Shown piece after piece: positions 47,547 to 57,752 of a DNA stretch of 64,000 nucleotides. This DNA comes from Mycobacterium sp. OAS707 (lineage in GTDB: Bacteria; Actinomycetota; Actinomycetes; Mycobacteriales; Mycobacteriaceae), in the NCBI RefSeq assembly GCF_014873705.1, contig NZ_JADBDS010000002.1, positions 1,054,001 to 1,118,000 of the forward strand, in the 5' to 3' direction. The notes under the pieces are model-generated. The model searched no databases, had not been told where the DNA came from, and saw only the letters and a program-made list of their open reading frames with translations. Made by a program: the position numbers and the translations under genes. Each line of letters begins with the position of its first letter. The stretch's first letter is position 1.

Positions 47547-48277
47547 CGCTTCTGCCACACGGAGACGTGCCGCGTGCTTTCGTGGGTGAACGGTCTGTGG
47601 TCCCAGTCCTCCCAGCGCTCGACGAGCGACAATCCGGCGATGCGCGCCATGAGATCCAGTTCGGCAGGCCAAACGTAGCGAAATGAGATCGACCGCAGCC
47701 GCGCCCTGCCGTCGATGTCGTCGACGTAGTTGGAGCTCATCTCCTGTGTGGCGCAGTCGTATAGGTCATAAGCCCAACATTGCTCGCCGACGTCGAACGG
47801 GACGGCGCGTTGACCTGGCGGCAGTGACCGTAGCGCAGGGACACTGACCTCGATGACGAAACTCCCGCCGGGCTGCAGGTGCTCGGCGGCGTTGATGAAA
47901 CACGCGACCTGGGCGTCTTGCGTCGTCAGGTTGACGATCGTGTTGAACACGAGGTAAGTCAGCGTGAACGATCCCGGCACGCGCGCATCGGCGAAGTCGC
48001 CGATTGTCACGCCGATCTCCGCTCCACCCGGCTTCTCCCGCAGTCGAGCGACCATTGCTTTCGACATGTCGATGCCGTGCACCTCGACGCCACGCTGAGC
48101 CAGCGGAATGGCGATGCGGCCGGTACCGATACCGAACTCCAGCGCCCGGCCGTCACCGGCGAGGTCGGCGAGAACGTCCACGACGCAGTCGATCACGCTC
48201 TGGTCATGCATGCCAGAGGTCGCGGCGTCGTATGTAGCGGCGACCTCCTCGTCGAAGAATCCGTCGTCGGCGGTCAC
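47543..48277 (-). CDS. class I SAM-dependent methyltransferase
   Basis: 244 residues from the GTG at 48277, which overlaps the stop of the CopD/CtaG gene (GTGA); the reading frame continues upstream but only in a shadow of that gene. The SAM-binding motif I is ALEFGIGTGRIAIPLA, followed by VHGIDMSKAMV and a LTYLVFNTIVNL segment after the acidic motif II. A short methyltransferase-25-like protein. Substrate unknown; coupling to a membrane oxidase-assembly protein is the only hint. Confidence 0.85.
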   Translation of the reverse strand: MTADDGFFDEEVAATYDAATSGMHDQSVIDCVVDVLADLAGDGRALEFGIGTGRIAIPLAQRGVEVHGIDMSKAMVARLREKPGGAEIGVTIGDFADARVPGSFTLTYLVFNTIVNLTTQDAQVACFINAAEHLQPGGSFVIEVSVPALRSLPPGQRAVPFDVGEQCWAYDLYDCATQEMSSNYVDDIDGRARLRSISFRYVWPAELDLMARIAGLSLVERWEDWDHRPFTHESTRHVSVWQKR

Positions 48278-50280
48278 GACGGACGCGCGTCCCGCTTGGC
48301 CAGCTCGGCAAGCATCGCGTTGTACGCATTCAGATCCGCGTCGTCGTCGCGGTCGGCTGCCCTGTCGAGTCGTTTCGCATCCCGCTGATCGCTGCGCCGC
48401 CACTGGATCAGCAACGCGATCATCACCACCACGAGCGGGACTTCGCCTGCTGCCCAGGCAATTCCACCGCCCAGCCGCTGGTCGCCGAGTAAGTCGGTGT
48501 GCCAGCTGAGCGCCAGCGACCGGTAGAACGTCAACCCCAGAACCGTCTGCATGCCCATCAGCACGACACCGAAGAACGCGTGCAGTGGCAGCGACGCGAA
48601 CACCATCGCGACCTTGCCCAGTTGCGGTATCGGCCGAGGTGTCGGATCGACGCCGATCACCACCCAGTAAAAGAGATAACCGCTGAGCAGGAAGTGCACG
48701 TTCATCAGCAGGTGCGCGGCATGGTTGCTCACCGCGGCGTCGAAAAGCCCGCCGAAATACAGGCCGTAGAAGCCCGCGACGAACACCACGGTGGCCACGA
48801 TCGGATGGGTGAGAAACCGCGATACCCGCGAATGCAGCGCCGCCAGCAGCCATTCCCGCGGTCCTGGCGGCTCGGCCCGCCCCGCGGTCGGCAACGCCCG
48901 TAGCGCCAGCGTCACAGGCGCACCCAACACCAACAGGATCGGCACCAACATGGACAGCAACATGTGCGCCACCATGTGCATCGAAAACATCGCAGGCATA
49001 TAGCGACCCAGACCTGACGACGTCGCGAACAACAGTGCCGCGCAACCACATAGCCACGCCGCCGTGCGGCCCACCGGCCACGCGTCGCCGCGACGGCGCA
49101 AGCGGCGCACCCCGAACACGTACAGCCCAGTCATGACGATCGCCGCTGTGCCGAAGATCAGGTCGAACCGCCAGTCGAACAGCACGCGCGCGACTGTCGG
49201 CGGTCCGTCGAAGCCGTAGCCGATCGCCACCTCGACGGGACTCGGCTCCGTCAGCAGCGGCGGCGGCGGTGTGCGACCCAACCCGACCGCGATGCCGAAT
49301 GTCGCTGCGAAGACGGCCGCCTCGACCAGCGTCAGCCGCAACAGTGGCCCGCGCGCCTCCGGATCGGCCGCCAGCGCGACGAGCCCGCTGCGTCGCTGAC
49401 GCCATCCGATGAGGCCGAGTACGCCAAGCGCAATGACCTTGCCGATCACCAACCAGCCGTACTCACTGCGGAACAGGTCCGACAGCTGGATCCGCACCAG
49501 TGCGTTGACGACGCCGCTGGCGGCCATCGCCACATAACACCACAGGGCCAGCGCGGAAAACCGTCGGGCCGCGAGGCCCGCATACTGCCCGGACCGCAAC
49601 ACGTGAGCCAGCAGTGCGAACAGTCCGCCCGCCCACAGCGCGCCCGCGATCAGGTGGATCAGCAGGCTGTTGGTCGCCAGATCGTGCGCACCGCCGGCCG
49701 ACGAGTGACCCGTCAGCCCCAGCGGCACGAGGCTGGCCACCGCACCCGCCAGCAGCACCGGCGTCCAGCCCCACCGCAGCACCGGCAGGCTGGCCAGCGT
49801 CACGGCCGCGGCGATGAAGGCAGTCCAGCGCCAGGCTGTCGCGGTGTCGACGACGCTCGCCGCCGACCAGATGTCGAGCGGGTTGAGGTTCTCGCGCAAC
49901 GGGTGGCCCGAGACGTCCGACACAGTGAGCGGCACCAGCAGCGCGGCACACACCGTCCACACCGCCGACGCCGCCGTCCCGAGCCGCAGCGCGCGGTAGC
50001 CGGCCGCGTCGAGCACGCCGTTGGACTGCGGCGGCACCAGAAACGCCGCGAACAGGAACGACCCCGCCGCCACCACCGCGGCGATCTCCCCCGCGGCCCG
50101 TAGGAACGGCAAGCCGTATGTGGTCGCAGGCCCCGGGTTGGGCAGCCCCGTGGCGGTCAGTGCGTCGGCCAGCGACAGCGCGCCGATGCCTGCGGCCACG
50201 ACACCTGCCAGCGCGGCGACACCAAGCAGCACCGGCCACACAGCACTGTTGCGCACAGTCGGGGGCGCCGTGGTGGTCAT
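48274..50280 (-). CDS. CopD/CtaG fusion: copper-related cytochrome c oxidase assembly membrane protein
   Basis: This 668-aa protein has about fifteen hydrophobic segments. The N-terminal half resembles CopD (copper uptake/resistance), with GHSSAGGAHDLATNSLLIHLIAGALWAGG and its conserved His residues. The C-terminal half is a caa3-type CtaG domain with the SMHMVAHMLLSM and NVHFLLSGYLFYW His clusters. Such fusion proteins are thought to deliver copper to cytochrome oxidase. It lies 22 bp after plsB and is coupled to the methyltransferase. Confidence 0.9.
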   Translation of the reverse strand: MTTTAPPTVRNSAVWPVLLGVAALAGVVAAGIGALSLADALTATGLPNPGPATTYGLPFLRAAGEIAAVVAAGSFLFAAFLVPPQSNGVLDAAGYRALRLGTAASAVWTVCAALLVPLTVSDVSGHPLRENLNPLDIWSAASVVDTATAWRWTAFIAAAVTLASLPVLRWGWTPVLLAGAVASLVPLGLTGHSSAGGAHDLATNSLLIHLIAGALWAGGLFALLAHVLRSGQYAGLAARRFSALALWCYVAMAASGVVNALVRIQLSDLFRSEYGWLVIGKVIALGVLGLIGWRQRRSGLVALAADPEARGPLLRLTLVEAAVFAATFGIAVGLGRTPPPPLLTEPSPVEVAIGYGFDGPPTVARVLFDWRFDLIFGTAAIVMTGLYVFGVRRLRRRGDAWPVGRTAAWLCGCAALLFATSSGLGRYMPAMFSMHMVAHMLLSMLVPILLVLGAPVTLALRALPTAGRAEPPGPREWLLAALHSRVSRFLTHPIVATVVFVAGFYGLYFGGLFDAAVSNHAAHLLMNVHFLLSGYLFYWVVIGVDPTPRPIPQLGKVAMVFASLPLHAFFGVVLMGMQTVLGLTFYRSLALSWHTDLLGDQRLGGGIAWAAGEVPLVVVMIALLIQWRRSDQRDAKRLDRAADRDDDADLNAYNAMLAELAKRDARPS

Positions 50281-50302
50281 ACGACCAGCGTATGGCGTCG
50301 GG

Positions 50303-52651
50303 CTAGGCGCCCTCGCTGCGCAGTGCCCGCCGCTTCATCTCGCGAGCGTAGAACTGCTCGCGGGCGACCTGCTCGACCTTGTCCATGTCGCCGAGGATGC
50401 CCCGCAGTTCGTCGCGGAACGCGGTCCGCCGGTCGCTGAGGTCGGCGGCGGGTGCCAGCAGGCCCTGGTCGGCGATCACCTGCCGCGCGGTCGCGAACAG
50501 CAGCGCCGATACGGCTTCGTTGCTGCGCACCCGGTTCTGTGCGACGAACTGCCTGCCGACGCCAAGCGCCATCTTGGTCAGTTCCTTCTCGCCGATCTCG
50601 GCGGGGGCGTCGAGCAACACGTCGGCCACGATTTCGTACGCCTCGAAGAACGGCCGCAGCATCGCGCTGGCGATCAACGGCTTCTTCGCGCGCAACAGCA
50701 CGTCGATCTCGGCGCCACCGGCGGCCACCTGGCTCTCCCATTCCTCATGCCAGGACATCTCCTCGGCCACATGTCCGCGGAATGCGGCGGAGTCCGCGAA
50801 GTAGAAGTCGAACTTCAGCAGATCGCGCAGCCGCATCGCCTGCGACCAAAACGCTTCCAGCCGATCGGATTCCGCGCGGGCCGCAAACACGAGCGCCAAC
50901 TCGACGATCGACGTTTCGAGGAAAGCGTCGATGAGGGTGTTGCGGTAGAACGCTGCCTCATGCTCGTTCTCGGGCGCGATCCGCCACACCGGCTCCCTGC
51001 CGCCCTCGACACAGGTGACGGGGTGACCGTTGGACAAGGCGTCGAGGGCTGCGCGAACGCCGTCGGCCGTGCGAAGCCGCAACGCGCTGTTGGTCATTGG
51101 CGTCTGCTTGCGTTCCAGGTAGTCCAGCGAGTCCTGCAACGTGTGATGAAGCTGGTCCAGCGTCAGTGCCACCCCGCGGGTGGTCAGCAGCAGCGCCGAC
51201 ACCAGCGCCGTCGCGTTGACGGGGGTGGCGCGCAGAATCCGCCACGACACCTCAAACGCCATCTTTTGCAGCGCAAGGCGTTTGGCGGCTTCGTCGGTGG
51301 TCATCGGGCCGTGCGGTTCGCCGAGGTATTCACGCATCGACACTGCTTCGGGGAAGCGCACGTAGATCTTGCCGTAATTGCGCTCGCCCTGGGCCTTGAT
51401 GAAGTTGTACATCCAGGACAGGCTTTCGGGCGTCTTCTCGCCACCACGGGCGTACGCGGCGTATTCAGCGGTCTCGTGTAACTGATCGAAACTGATCGAC
51501 ACCGGTTGCAACAGGATGTCCTCGCTGCGTCCGTCGAGGTAGGCATCGGCGACATATGCGAGCAGACCGAGCTTGGGCGGCAACATCTTTCCGGTGCGCG
51601 ACCGGGTGCCCTCGATCGACCAGCTCAGGTTGAACCGCTTCTCGACGATGTAGCCGACGAATTGCCGCAGCACGTACTTGTACAGCGGATCGTCGAGTTT
51701 GCGCCGCAGGAAGATGACCCCGGAGTGGCGCATCAACGGGCCCATGAATCCGAACGACAGGTTGATGCCCGCGAAGGTGTGGACGGGTGGCAGCCGGTTC
51801 TCCTGCATCGCCACGGGCACGATCACACCGTCGAGGTAGGACCGGTGCGAGAACAGGAGCACCGCGGGATGATGTTCCAAACCGCGCCGCATTGCCTCGA
51901 CTTCGGCGCGGTCGTAGTCGATGTTGGGATCGAAGCCGCGGCTGAAGATGGCGCGGCCCAGCGACGGAATCAGGTCAACCGAGAACCGACTCCATCCGGT
52001 GGACAGTTCGTCGAGCATCTCACCGGCTTTGTCGACTGTCGCACCGGGAATCTTTTCCAGACCCTCACGAAACCGTGCCGATGCCAGCAGTTCGGGCTTG
52101 ATCAGCCGTGGCGACTTGTACTCGGGGCCGAGGAGGCGCAGCTCAACGCGCTCGATCGCCAGGATCGCCCGTCGGATGACGAATCGTGCGAATTCCCTTG
52201 GGTTTTCAGCGACGGTGGTCTCATGCCATTGCTGTCGCAACTCAGAGACCTTCGCGGGTTCACCGGCCACCACCCTGGCGCGCGAGGGATCCTTCCGCAG
52301 AATCCGCTTCTGCAGCATCTCCGGCGGTCGGTAGGTGTCACGACCGGAAAGGAACGCGACGACCTTGGATCGGGTGGGCAGGCCACCGGGCACCCAGAAC
52401 ACGCGCACCGGCACGACCGATCGATCCTCGTCGGTGTCCAACTCCTCGACCAGCGACGCCAGCGTTCCCGGCGGCGGGTCGTCGTCGGCCGGTAGCCGCA
52501 GCACGTCGACGTTGGAATCCGGGTGCTCGCGGCGCTGGCGTGCCAGCCAGTCGTTCAGTAGCGCCTCTTCGGCGGGCGATGACACCGAGGCGAGCACGAG
52601 CGCGTCGTCAGTCGCGGTGAACGCCGCGAACTCATCGGCGGAGATTTTCAC
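50303..52651 (-). CDS. plsB: glycerol-3-phosphate acyltransferase PlsB
   Basis: This 782-aa protein starts at a GTG that overlaps the plsC stop. The acyltransferase motifs are HRSYLD (H269, D274, motif I), [14 protein letters not shown] (II), [15 protein letters not shown] (III) and [10 protein letters not shown] (IV). It puts the first acyl chain on sn-glycerol-3-phosphate, the entry to phospholipid and triacylglycerol synthesis. As last gene of the coupled WS/DGAT-plsC-plsB set, it completes most of the acyl transfers of the pathway. Matches PlsB2, Rv2482c. Confidence 0.94.
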   Translation of the reverse strand: MKISADEFAAFTATDDALVLASVSSPAEEALLNDWLARQRREHPDSNVDVLRLPADDDPPPGTLASLVEELDTDEDRSVVPVRVFWVPGGLPTRSKVVAFLSGRDTYRPPEMLQKRILRKDPSRARVVAGEPAKVSELRQQWHETTVAENPREFARFVIRRAILAIERVELRLLGPEYKSPRLIKPELLASARFREGLEKIPGATVDKAGEMLDELSTGWSRFSVDLIPSLGRAIFSRGFDPNIDYDRAEVEAMRRGLEHHPAVLLFSHRSYLDGVIVPVAMQENRLPPVHTFAGINLSFGFMGPLMRHSGVIFLRRKLDDPLYKYVLRQFVGYIVEKRFNLSWSIEGTRSRTGKMLPPKLGLLAYVADAYLDGRSEDILLQPVSISFDQLHETAEYAAYARGGEKTPESLSWMYNFIKAQGERNYGKIYVRFPEAVSMREYLGEPHGPMTTDEAAKRLALQKMAFEVSWRILRATPVNATALVSALLLTTRGVALTLDQLHHTLQDSLDYLERKQTPMTNSALRLRTADGVRAALDALSNGHPVTCVEGGREPVWRIAPENEHEAAFYRNTLIDAFLETSIVELALVFAARAESDRLEAFWSQAMRLRDLLKFDFYFADSAAFRGHVAEEMSWHEEWESQVAAGGAEIDVLLRAKKPLIASAMLRPFFEAYEIVADVLLDAPAEIGEKELTKMALGVGRQFVAQNRVRSNEAVSALLFATARQVIADQGLLAPAADLSDRRTAFRDELRGILGDMDKVEQVAREQFYAREMKRRALRSEGA

Positions 52652-54348
52652 GACCGGCCCTTTGCGGCAGCCTTTTTCGCCGTCTTCTTGGCGGGTGTTT
52701 TCTTCGCCGGTTTCTTTTCGGCGGCCTTGGTCGTCGCTTTCGTTGCCGCCGTCGTCGTCTTGGCCGGCGCCTTCTTGGCAGGTGCCTTCTTCGCCGCCGC
52801 CTTCTTGGCAGGTGCCTTCTTCGCCGCCGCCTTCTTGGCAGGCGCCTTCTTGCGCTTGTACAGCGGATGCGTCGGCACCTCGTCGTGCGGCCAGTCCTTC
52901 AAGGTGTCCAGGTACAGCTGACGCACCTCGGCGATGCGCTCGGAAAGGTTGTCGTGGGTCCAGTCGTCGACGGGGATCGGCGGGTAGACGACGACGTCGA
53001 CGGTGCCGGGGTTGAACGTGCTCGAGTCGCGAGCGGCGATGACCTCGGCATTGCGGATCACGATGGGCACGACGGGTATCCCTGCCGACATCGCGATCCG
53101 AAACGGTCCCTTCTTGAATTGACCGACCTCGGTAGTGTCTAGGCGGGTGCCCTCAGGCGCGATCAGGATCGAAAGTCCTTTGCGCGCAAGCTCCTCGACC
53201 TTCTTGAGTCCCTCGACCGCCTTCTTCGGGTCGTCGCGATCGATGAACGCCGCGTCCATGATCTTGCCCATGGTGCCGACGATCGGATCGTTCTCCAGCT
53301 CCTTCTTTCCGACCGACGTGAAGTTGTCGCTGACCAGGGTTCCCGCGATCATCGGGTCGGCCTGGTTGCGGTGATTGAAGATGAACACCGCGGGCCGTTT
53401 GGCGGTCAGATTCTCCTTGCCAAGGACGTTGAGGTTGATGCCGGTGGCCGTGAGCAGTGTCCGGCCGAACGTCGAGGTGAAGAAGTTGACCCCCGTGCGC
53501 TTGTTGCGGGTCAGCAGACCCAGGCCGAGCGCGCCTGCCGCGATCGGCACCATCGATGCGATTCCCGCCGCAGTCCGCAACTGCGAAACCGGATTGGCGC
53601 CGCTGCGACTGGTGAACCGCAGCACTGGCCAGCCCCGCTTGGCGGCGACCGCGGCGAGCTTGCCCGCCGGGTTGGTCGGTCGCGGATTGCCGACGAGATA
53701 CATCAGCGCGACGTCCTCGTCACCATCGGCGTAGAAGTAGCTCTTCGCCAGGTCGACGCCGTTCTTGGCAGCGAATGCCTGTACGGCCCTTGCCTTTCCG
53801 GGTCCCCAGATGATGGGCGTGAGCACTTCGCCGGTCAGGCAGCCGTTCTCGTCGACCTCGAATTTGTTGCTCAACACGTTCTCGATGCCGAGGAATCGCG
53901 CGACGGGCTCCACCTGGACCGTCAACGCCGAAGAGCTGAGCACGACGGTGTGGCCGCGGGCCATGTGGGCGCGGACGAGTTCACGCATCTCCGGGTAGAT
54001 GCGACCGACGATCTTCTGCACGAAGAGTCGCTCGGCCAATTCGTCGATGTCCGCCAGCGAGTTTCCGCGCAACATGCGGGCGCCCTTGCCGATGAGATCC
54101 TCGAACTCGGAGCGACCGAGTTGATGGTTGAGGCCGGCCTGCACCATGCCGATGAACTCGCCGACTGACATCTGCCGCCTGCGCAGCCGATCCTGGGTCA
54201 TGACGACGCCGGTGAACCCGGCTACCAGAGTGCCGTCAAGATCGAAGAACGCGCCGACCTCAGGGCCCGGCGGACTCGCCTCGATCTCGGCGACCGACCC
54301 GGGCAGCCGCATCGATCGGGGATTTGGCTGACCGTTGGCCGAAGTCAT
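52648..54348 (-). CDS. plsC: HAD phosphatase/1-acylglycerol-3-phosphate acyltransferase fusion with Lys/Ala tail
   Basis: 566 residues from the ATG at 54348. The N-terminal HAD-IB phosphatase domain has FFDLDGTLV (Asp36, Asp38) and DGDEDVALM. The acyltransferase domain follows with NHRNQAD (N325, H326, D331), [10 protein letters not shown] and APEGTRLD. The C-terminal 70 residues are Lys/Ala/Pro repeats ([10 protein letters not shown]), like histone H1 or HupB tails. It probably acylates lysophosphatidate and may remove the phosphate itself. It is coupled on both sides by 4-bp overlaps. Matches Rv2483c. Confidence 0.93.
   Translation of the reverse strand: MTSANGQPNPRSMRLPGSVAEIEASPPGPEVGAFFDLDGTLVAGFTGVVMTQDRLRRRQMSVGEFIGMVQAGLNHQLGRSEFEDLIGKGARMLRGNSLADIDELAERLFVQKIVGRIYPEMRELVRAHMARGHTVVLSSSALTVQVEPVARFLGIENVLSNKFEVDENGCLTGEVLTPIIWGPGKARAVQAFAAKNGVDLAKSYFYADGDEDVALMYLVGNPRPTNPAGKLAAVAAKRGWPVLRFTSRSGANPVSQLRTAAGIASMVPIAAGALGLGLLTRNKRTGVNFFTSTFGRTLLTATGINLNVLGKENLTAKRPAVFIFNHRNQADPMIAGTLVSDNFTSVGKKELENDPIVGTMGKIMDAAFIDRDDPKKAVEGLKKVEELARKGLSILIAPEGTRLDTTEVGQFKKGPFRIAMSAGIPVVPIVIRNAEVIAARDSSTFNPGTVDVVVYPPIPVDDWTHDNLSERIAEVRQLYLDTLKDWPHDEVPTHPLYKRKKAPAKKAAAKKAPAKKAAAKKAPAKKAPAKTTTAATKATTKAAEKKPAKKTPAKKTAKKAAAKGRS
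52771..52851 (-). repeat. 30-bp tandem repeat in the plsC tail
   Basis: A 30-bp unit starting CTTCTTGGCAGGTGCC occurs exactly at 52771-52800 and 52801-52830, with a further 21-bp partial copy carrying one change. In frame it encodes [10 protein letters not shown]. Identity of adjacent units suggests recent slippage and likely variation between strains. Confidence 0.85.
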
Positions 54349-55829
54349 TGCGCCGCACTTCCGTTGGGTGACACTGGGGTGGGTTCTGGGGTCTCGACGG
54401 TGAACGTCGCTGGTACGGCCCGACCGTCGCCGCCCAGCGCGAGCACCTCGTCGAAGCCGGCCAGCAGGCAGCGGGCCCACAGGTCGGCGTCGTCGATCGA
54501 TGCACGGTCGTAACGCGTGCTGATGGTGCAGTATCCGGCACGAGAGATCAGCACGACCATCATGGCGACACCGGGCAGGGGCCCAATGCCGTACTGGCGC
54601 AACACCTTCGCGCCCGCTATGAAGGTATCGCCCGCGTAGACCGGCACATTGCTGGCCTGCACGTCTGAGTTGACGATCGATCCCGCCATCGACTCGAGCA
54701 CGGAATCGGGCATGAGCGTGAGCACCGGCGCGATGGCGCCGACCATGTCGATGGCACGCTCCTCACGCTTGCGGGTCATCTGCGACCGAATGTTCTTGAT
54801 GCGCACTTCGGGGTCCTGCAGGCCGACCGGGGCGGCGAGGTTGACGCCCGCAAATCGGTTGCCGCCGGCAGGATCTGCCTCGGAGCGCAGGTTGACCGGC
54901 ACCGCCATCGGCAGCGCGTCGATCGGCACGCCCTTGGCTTGGTGGTACAGGCGCAGGGCGCCGCACAGGCCTGCCAGATAGGCGTCGTTGATGGAGCCAC
55001 CGGCGGCCTTGGAGGCCTTGTGCAGCGCGCCGAACTCGATGTCGATGGCATCGCTGCGCGACGAGAGACTGCGACGCCGCAGCACCGGTGACGGCGGGGC
55101 GACGGGTCCGACGACGCGGGCACCGGACATGGCGTACTCGACGACTCCGCCCATGTTGGCTATCGGATCGCGGACGACCCTGCCGACAACGTGCGCTGCG
55201 CCGAACAGCACGCCGCGCACCCGCCCCGCGATGGTGCCGGGAAGCCGGTTAATGCCTTGGCGCATCAGGTCATTGGGCGAAAGGTCCTGGGGAACCGGCA
55301 GCGGCGGAGGCGCCTGGGGTGGTGGATCGCGTTCGAGGTCGTAGAGGTTGGCGAACATCTCGACGCCGCCGACACCGTCGGTCACGGCGTGGCTGAGGTG
55401 TACCAACTGCGCGGCACGGCCGCCTTCGAGGCCCTCGACCAGGGTCGCGGTCCACAGCGGCCGGGAGATGTCGAGCGGCGACTGCGCGGCTATCTCGGCG
55501 AGGTCGAATACCTCACGCATGGTGCCCGGCTCGGGGACCCGCATGCGGCGCACGTGGAAATCGAGATTGAAGTCCGGGTCGATCACCCACCGCGGCGCCA
55601 CAGTGGGCAGCGTCGGCATGACGACCTTCTGCCGCAGCCGCAGCACCTTGCGCGAGGCGTGGTCGAACCTTGCCCGATAAGCGGCCCAGTCCGGGGTAGT
55701 GTCGAGCAGTTCGATGGTCATGATGCCGGATCGAGTGCGCGGGTGGGCTTCACCGCGATGCAATATCTGGTCGAACGCGCTGAGTTCCTCCGGAAGTCCG
55801 TCAGCATCGAGTTCCGGCATGTCGCTCAT
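54345..55829 (-). CDS. wax ester synthase/diacylglycerol acyltransferase (WS/DGAT)
   Basis: This 494-aa WS/DGAT protein starts at an ATG with AAGGAGG about 14 bases upstream. The active-site motif HHxxxDG reads S146-H147-A-V-T-D151-G152, so the catalytic second His is kept but the first is Ser. The PLW segment (SRPLWTATLVEGLEGG) and the C-terminal NVPVYAG and AMMVVLISRAGYCTIS are typical. It makes triacylglycerol from acyl-CoA and diacylglycerol. Its stop overlaps the plsC ATG, giving an operon for storage lipid synthesis. Matches Rv2484c. Confidence 0.93.
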   Translation of the reverse strand: MSDMPELDADGLPEELSAFDQILHRGEAHPRTRSGIMTIELLDTTPDWAAYRARFDHASRKVLRLRQKVVMPTLPTVAPRWVIDPDFNLDFHVRRMRVPEPGTMREVFDLAEIAAQSPLDISRPLWTATLVEGLEGGRAAQLVHLSHAVTDGVGGVEMFANLYDLERDPPPQAPPPLPVPQDLSPNDLMRQGINRLPGTIAGRVRGVLFGAAHVVGRVVRDPIANMGGVVEYAMSGARVVGPVAPPSPVLRRRSLSSRSDAIDIEFGALHKASKAAGGSINDAYLAGLCGALRLYHQAKGVPIDALPMAVPVNLRSEADPAGGNRFAGVNLAAPVGLQDPEVRIKNIRSQMTRKREERAIDMVGAIAPVLTLMPDSVLESMAGSIVNSDVQASNVPVYAGDTFIAGAKVLRQYGIGPLPGVAMMVVLISRAGYCTISTRYDRASIDDADLWARCLLAGFDEVLALGGDGRAVPATFTVETPEPTPVSPNGSAAQ

Positions 55830-55959
55830 GCTCGTCGCTCCCCTCCTTAACGCCTGAATGCTGCCACTACGCTAGTCCGCCGCCCGGCGGCACGCTGTGC
55901 CTTTATAGCGGTTGCGAGCCCAGGGTTCCCGGTGGCCGCGAGATACACTCACCGACGCT

Positions 55960-56036
55960 GCCCCCGTAGCTCAGCTGGATAGAGCAAGAGCCTTCTAATC
56001 TCTAGGTCGCACGTTCGAGTCGTGCCGGGGGCGCCA
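55960..56036 (+). tRNA. tRNA-Arg (anticodon TCT)
   Basis: Cloverleaf with acceptor GCCCCCG/CGGGGGC, D arm TAGCTCAGCTGGATAGAGC, anticodon loop CTTCTAA, T arm CGTTCGAGTCG, discriminator G and encoded CCA at 56034-56036. Confidence 0.95.
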
Positions 56037-56061
56037 CCGTCAGAGCCTCTCAGTGAGCATG

Positions 56062-56099
56062 CAGAAGGCGCGCCCTCGGACTGCCGGGCGCGCCTTCTG
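56062..56099 (+). terminator. 14-bp hairpin after tRNA-Arg
   Basis: CAGAAGGCGCGCCC (56062-56075) and its exact complement (56086-56099) enclose a 10-base loop, 26 bp past the tRNA. On the other strand it also follows the PGRS-like gene, so it can stop transcription from both sides. A T tract is absent. Confidence 0.75.
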
Positions 56100-56120
56100 T
56101 GTCGCTGGGGCGATGAACCC

Positions 56121-57194
56121 TTACTTCGTGCTGGTGCTGGTCTTCGATGTCGGGAGCTTCGGTAGCGAAATCTTCGGCAACGAGATCTTGGGCACCTTGA
56201 TCTTCGGTGCGCTGACCTTCGGCTTGGTGGTCTTCGGTGTCGTGCCGCTGGTCGCCGGGCTCGCGACCTTGGCTGTGCTGACGGTGTTGGGTGTGACTGC
56301 GTCGCTCAGCGAGCCGAGAATGCCGCCCTTGCCGTCCGTGCCGCCGAAGCCGACGCCACCTTTACCGAGCAGGATGCCGCCGTCACCGCCAACGCCGCCG
56401 TCGCCGCCGTCCCCGGTCAAAACCGCGTGCCCGCCCTGCTCACCAAATGTGTCGCCGCCATTGCCGAACACCACGCCGCTGTTGCCGCCGTTGCCGTCGA
56501 AGGAGTTACCGCCGCTGCCGACGAGCACAGCGCCGTTGCCGCCGTCACCCTCGAGAGACGAACCGCCGTTGCCGGCCACCACGCCGGCATGACCGCCGTC
56601 GCCGAAGAACGAGTCGCCGCCGTTGCCGAGTACCACGCCGCCACTGCCACCATTGCCGCCGACCGCGTCACCGCCCCTGCCGACCAGGCCGGCGTTGCCG
56701 CCGTTGCTCCCACCGCCGGGGCCGCCCGCGCCGATTGTGCCGGTGCTGTCGCCACCGTTGCCGAGCACCAGGCCGCCGTTGCCACCGGTACCTTCGACGG
56801 AATCACCGCCGTTGCCGAGCAGGCCCGCGCTTCCGCCTGTGCCCTCGTAGGTGCTGCCGCCATTTCCGAGCAGCAGGCCGCCGTGGCCGCCATTGCCACC
56901 CGTGGCAGCACCGCCGTTGCCGATCAGCAGCCCGGCGTTGCCGCCGTTACCGTCGTCGGTGGTCGCGTCGGAGCCGTTGCCGACCAGCACATGCACCACC
57001 GATCCGAGCATGCTGCCCAGGCTGGTCAGCTGGACGCCGCCGCCCTCGGACATGGCCGGTGCCGCGACGGGCGTCGACATGGCTGCTGTCAACGCGGCGG
57101 CTCCGCCACCGCCGGCCAGCACGCCGGCTGCCAGGTAGGTAGTGACCTGAAGCTTGCGGGAAGTCTTGCTTGTGCGCTTGCTGTGCGCGCCCAT
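56121..57194 (-). CDS. PGRS-like Gly/Asn-rich secreted protein with basic C-terminal repeats
   Basis: 357 residues from the ATG at 57194, after AAAGGA. A basic start (GAHSKRTSKTSRK) and hydrophobic core (YLAAGVLAGGGGAAALTAA) form a signal sequence or anchor. A Gly-Asn repeat region of about 220 residues follows (LIGNGG, VLGNGGDS, VVFGNGGDTF units). The tail is a Lys/Pro/Ser/Thr-rich stretch with KISLPK repeats. The PE domain is absent. The repeats resemble PE_PGRS proteins; the basic tail could bind the cell wall or anionic polymers. Function unknown. Confidence 0.8.
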   Translation of the reverse strand: MGAHSKRTSKTSRKLQVTTYLAAGVLAGGGGAAALTAAMSTPVAAPAMSEGGGVQLTSLGSMLGSVVHVLVGNGSDATTDDGNGGNAGLLIGNGGAATGGNGGHGGLLLGNGGSTYEGTGGSAGLLGNGGDSVEGTGGNGGLVLGNGGDSTGTIGAGGPGGGSNGGNAGLVGRGGDAVGGNGGSGGVVLGNGGDSFFGDGGHAGVVAGNGGSSLEGDGGNGAVLVGSGGNSFDGNGGNSGVVFGNGGDTFGEQGGHAVLTGDGGDGGVGGDGGILLGKGGVGFGGTDGKGGILGSLSDAVTPNTVSTAKVASPATSGTTPKTTKPKVSAPKIKVPKISLPKISLPKLPTSKTSTSTK

Positions 57195-57752
57195 ATCGGG
57201 GGTCCTTTCGTTGCCAAAGTGAGTCCACCCCCCCCGCTCAGCTAACACTAGCTAGCTGAGCAAGCAACATTTTGCCACTAACTTGATCTTGGAACGGCAA
57301 ATTCTCAAACTCTCTACCAGTGGCGACGAAGCGACCGCCATAGCACAGAATCTCACCACAACGGATGAAACCTGCGTTAACAACGCACCTAGTCAAGGCG
57401 ATTTCAGCGAGCTGGCAGCTGTTTCCCAGTCACGAAGTCCCGTCAGCTGAATTTTGGAAGAGAGTGTCACATTCCGCGCGGTTGGCAATCACGGCAATGA
57501 ACTGGAATTGACAACAGAGCAAAATAGTACTGGAGGCACGGCAACATATCTTCCCTGCTTTGCATTCATTCGGTCGCTTGCTGCAGACGCCCACTACCCC
57601 GTCGGTATTGCCGAAACTTCTTGTAGCGCAGGCGAAGACGATCGAAGACCCCGCCGGCCAATGTCGACTCTTGGACTCGGAGCCTGAACAACTCGCCTGG
57701 CGCCCGCTCAACGAGATAGGTTGCTAGCGGAACCTTGGAGGGGACGCCGGGC
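57195..57752. other. 558-bp low-GC intergenic region
   Basis: No convincing gene. Base composition is clearly lower in GC than the surroundings. A 9-bp inverted repeat (GCTCAGCTA 57236-57244, TAGCTGAGC 57253-57261) lies about 40 bp upstream of the PGRS-like start. The right end holds the GGAGGGG ribosome site of the next gene. Divergent promoters for the two secreted proteins must be here. Confidence 0.5.
57236..57261. promoter_or_regulatory. inverted repeat upstream of the PGRS-like gene
   Basis: GCTCAGCTA and TAGCTGAGC, perfect 9-bp arms with an 8-base spacer, overlapping the likely promoter or leader of the gene at 57194. Operator role inferred. Confidence 0.4.

Noticed and set aside
48278..49405. 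N-terminal extension of the methyltransferase ORF
   Set aside because: The long upstream part is a shadow of the CopD/CtaG gene; the GTG at 48277 overlaps its stop and the SAM domain starts just after.
55960..57248. Integrated element at tRNA-Arg
   Set aside because: I see no integrase gene and noticed no duplicated tRNA 3' end; the tRNA is followed by a normal hairpin terminator.
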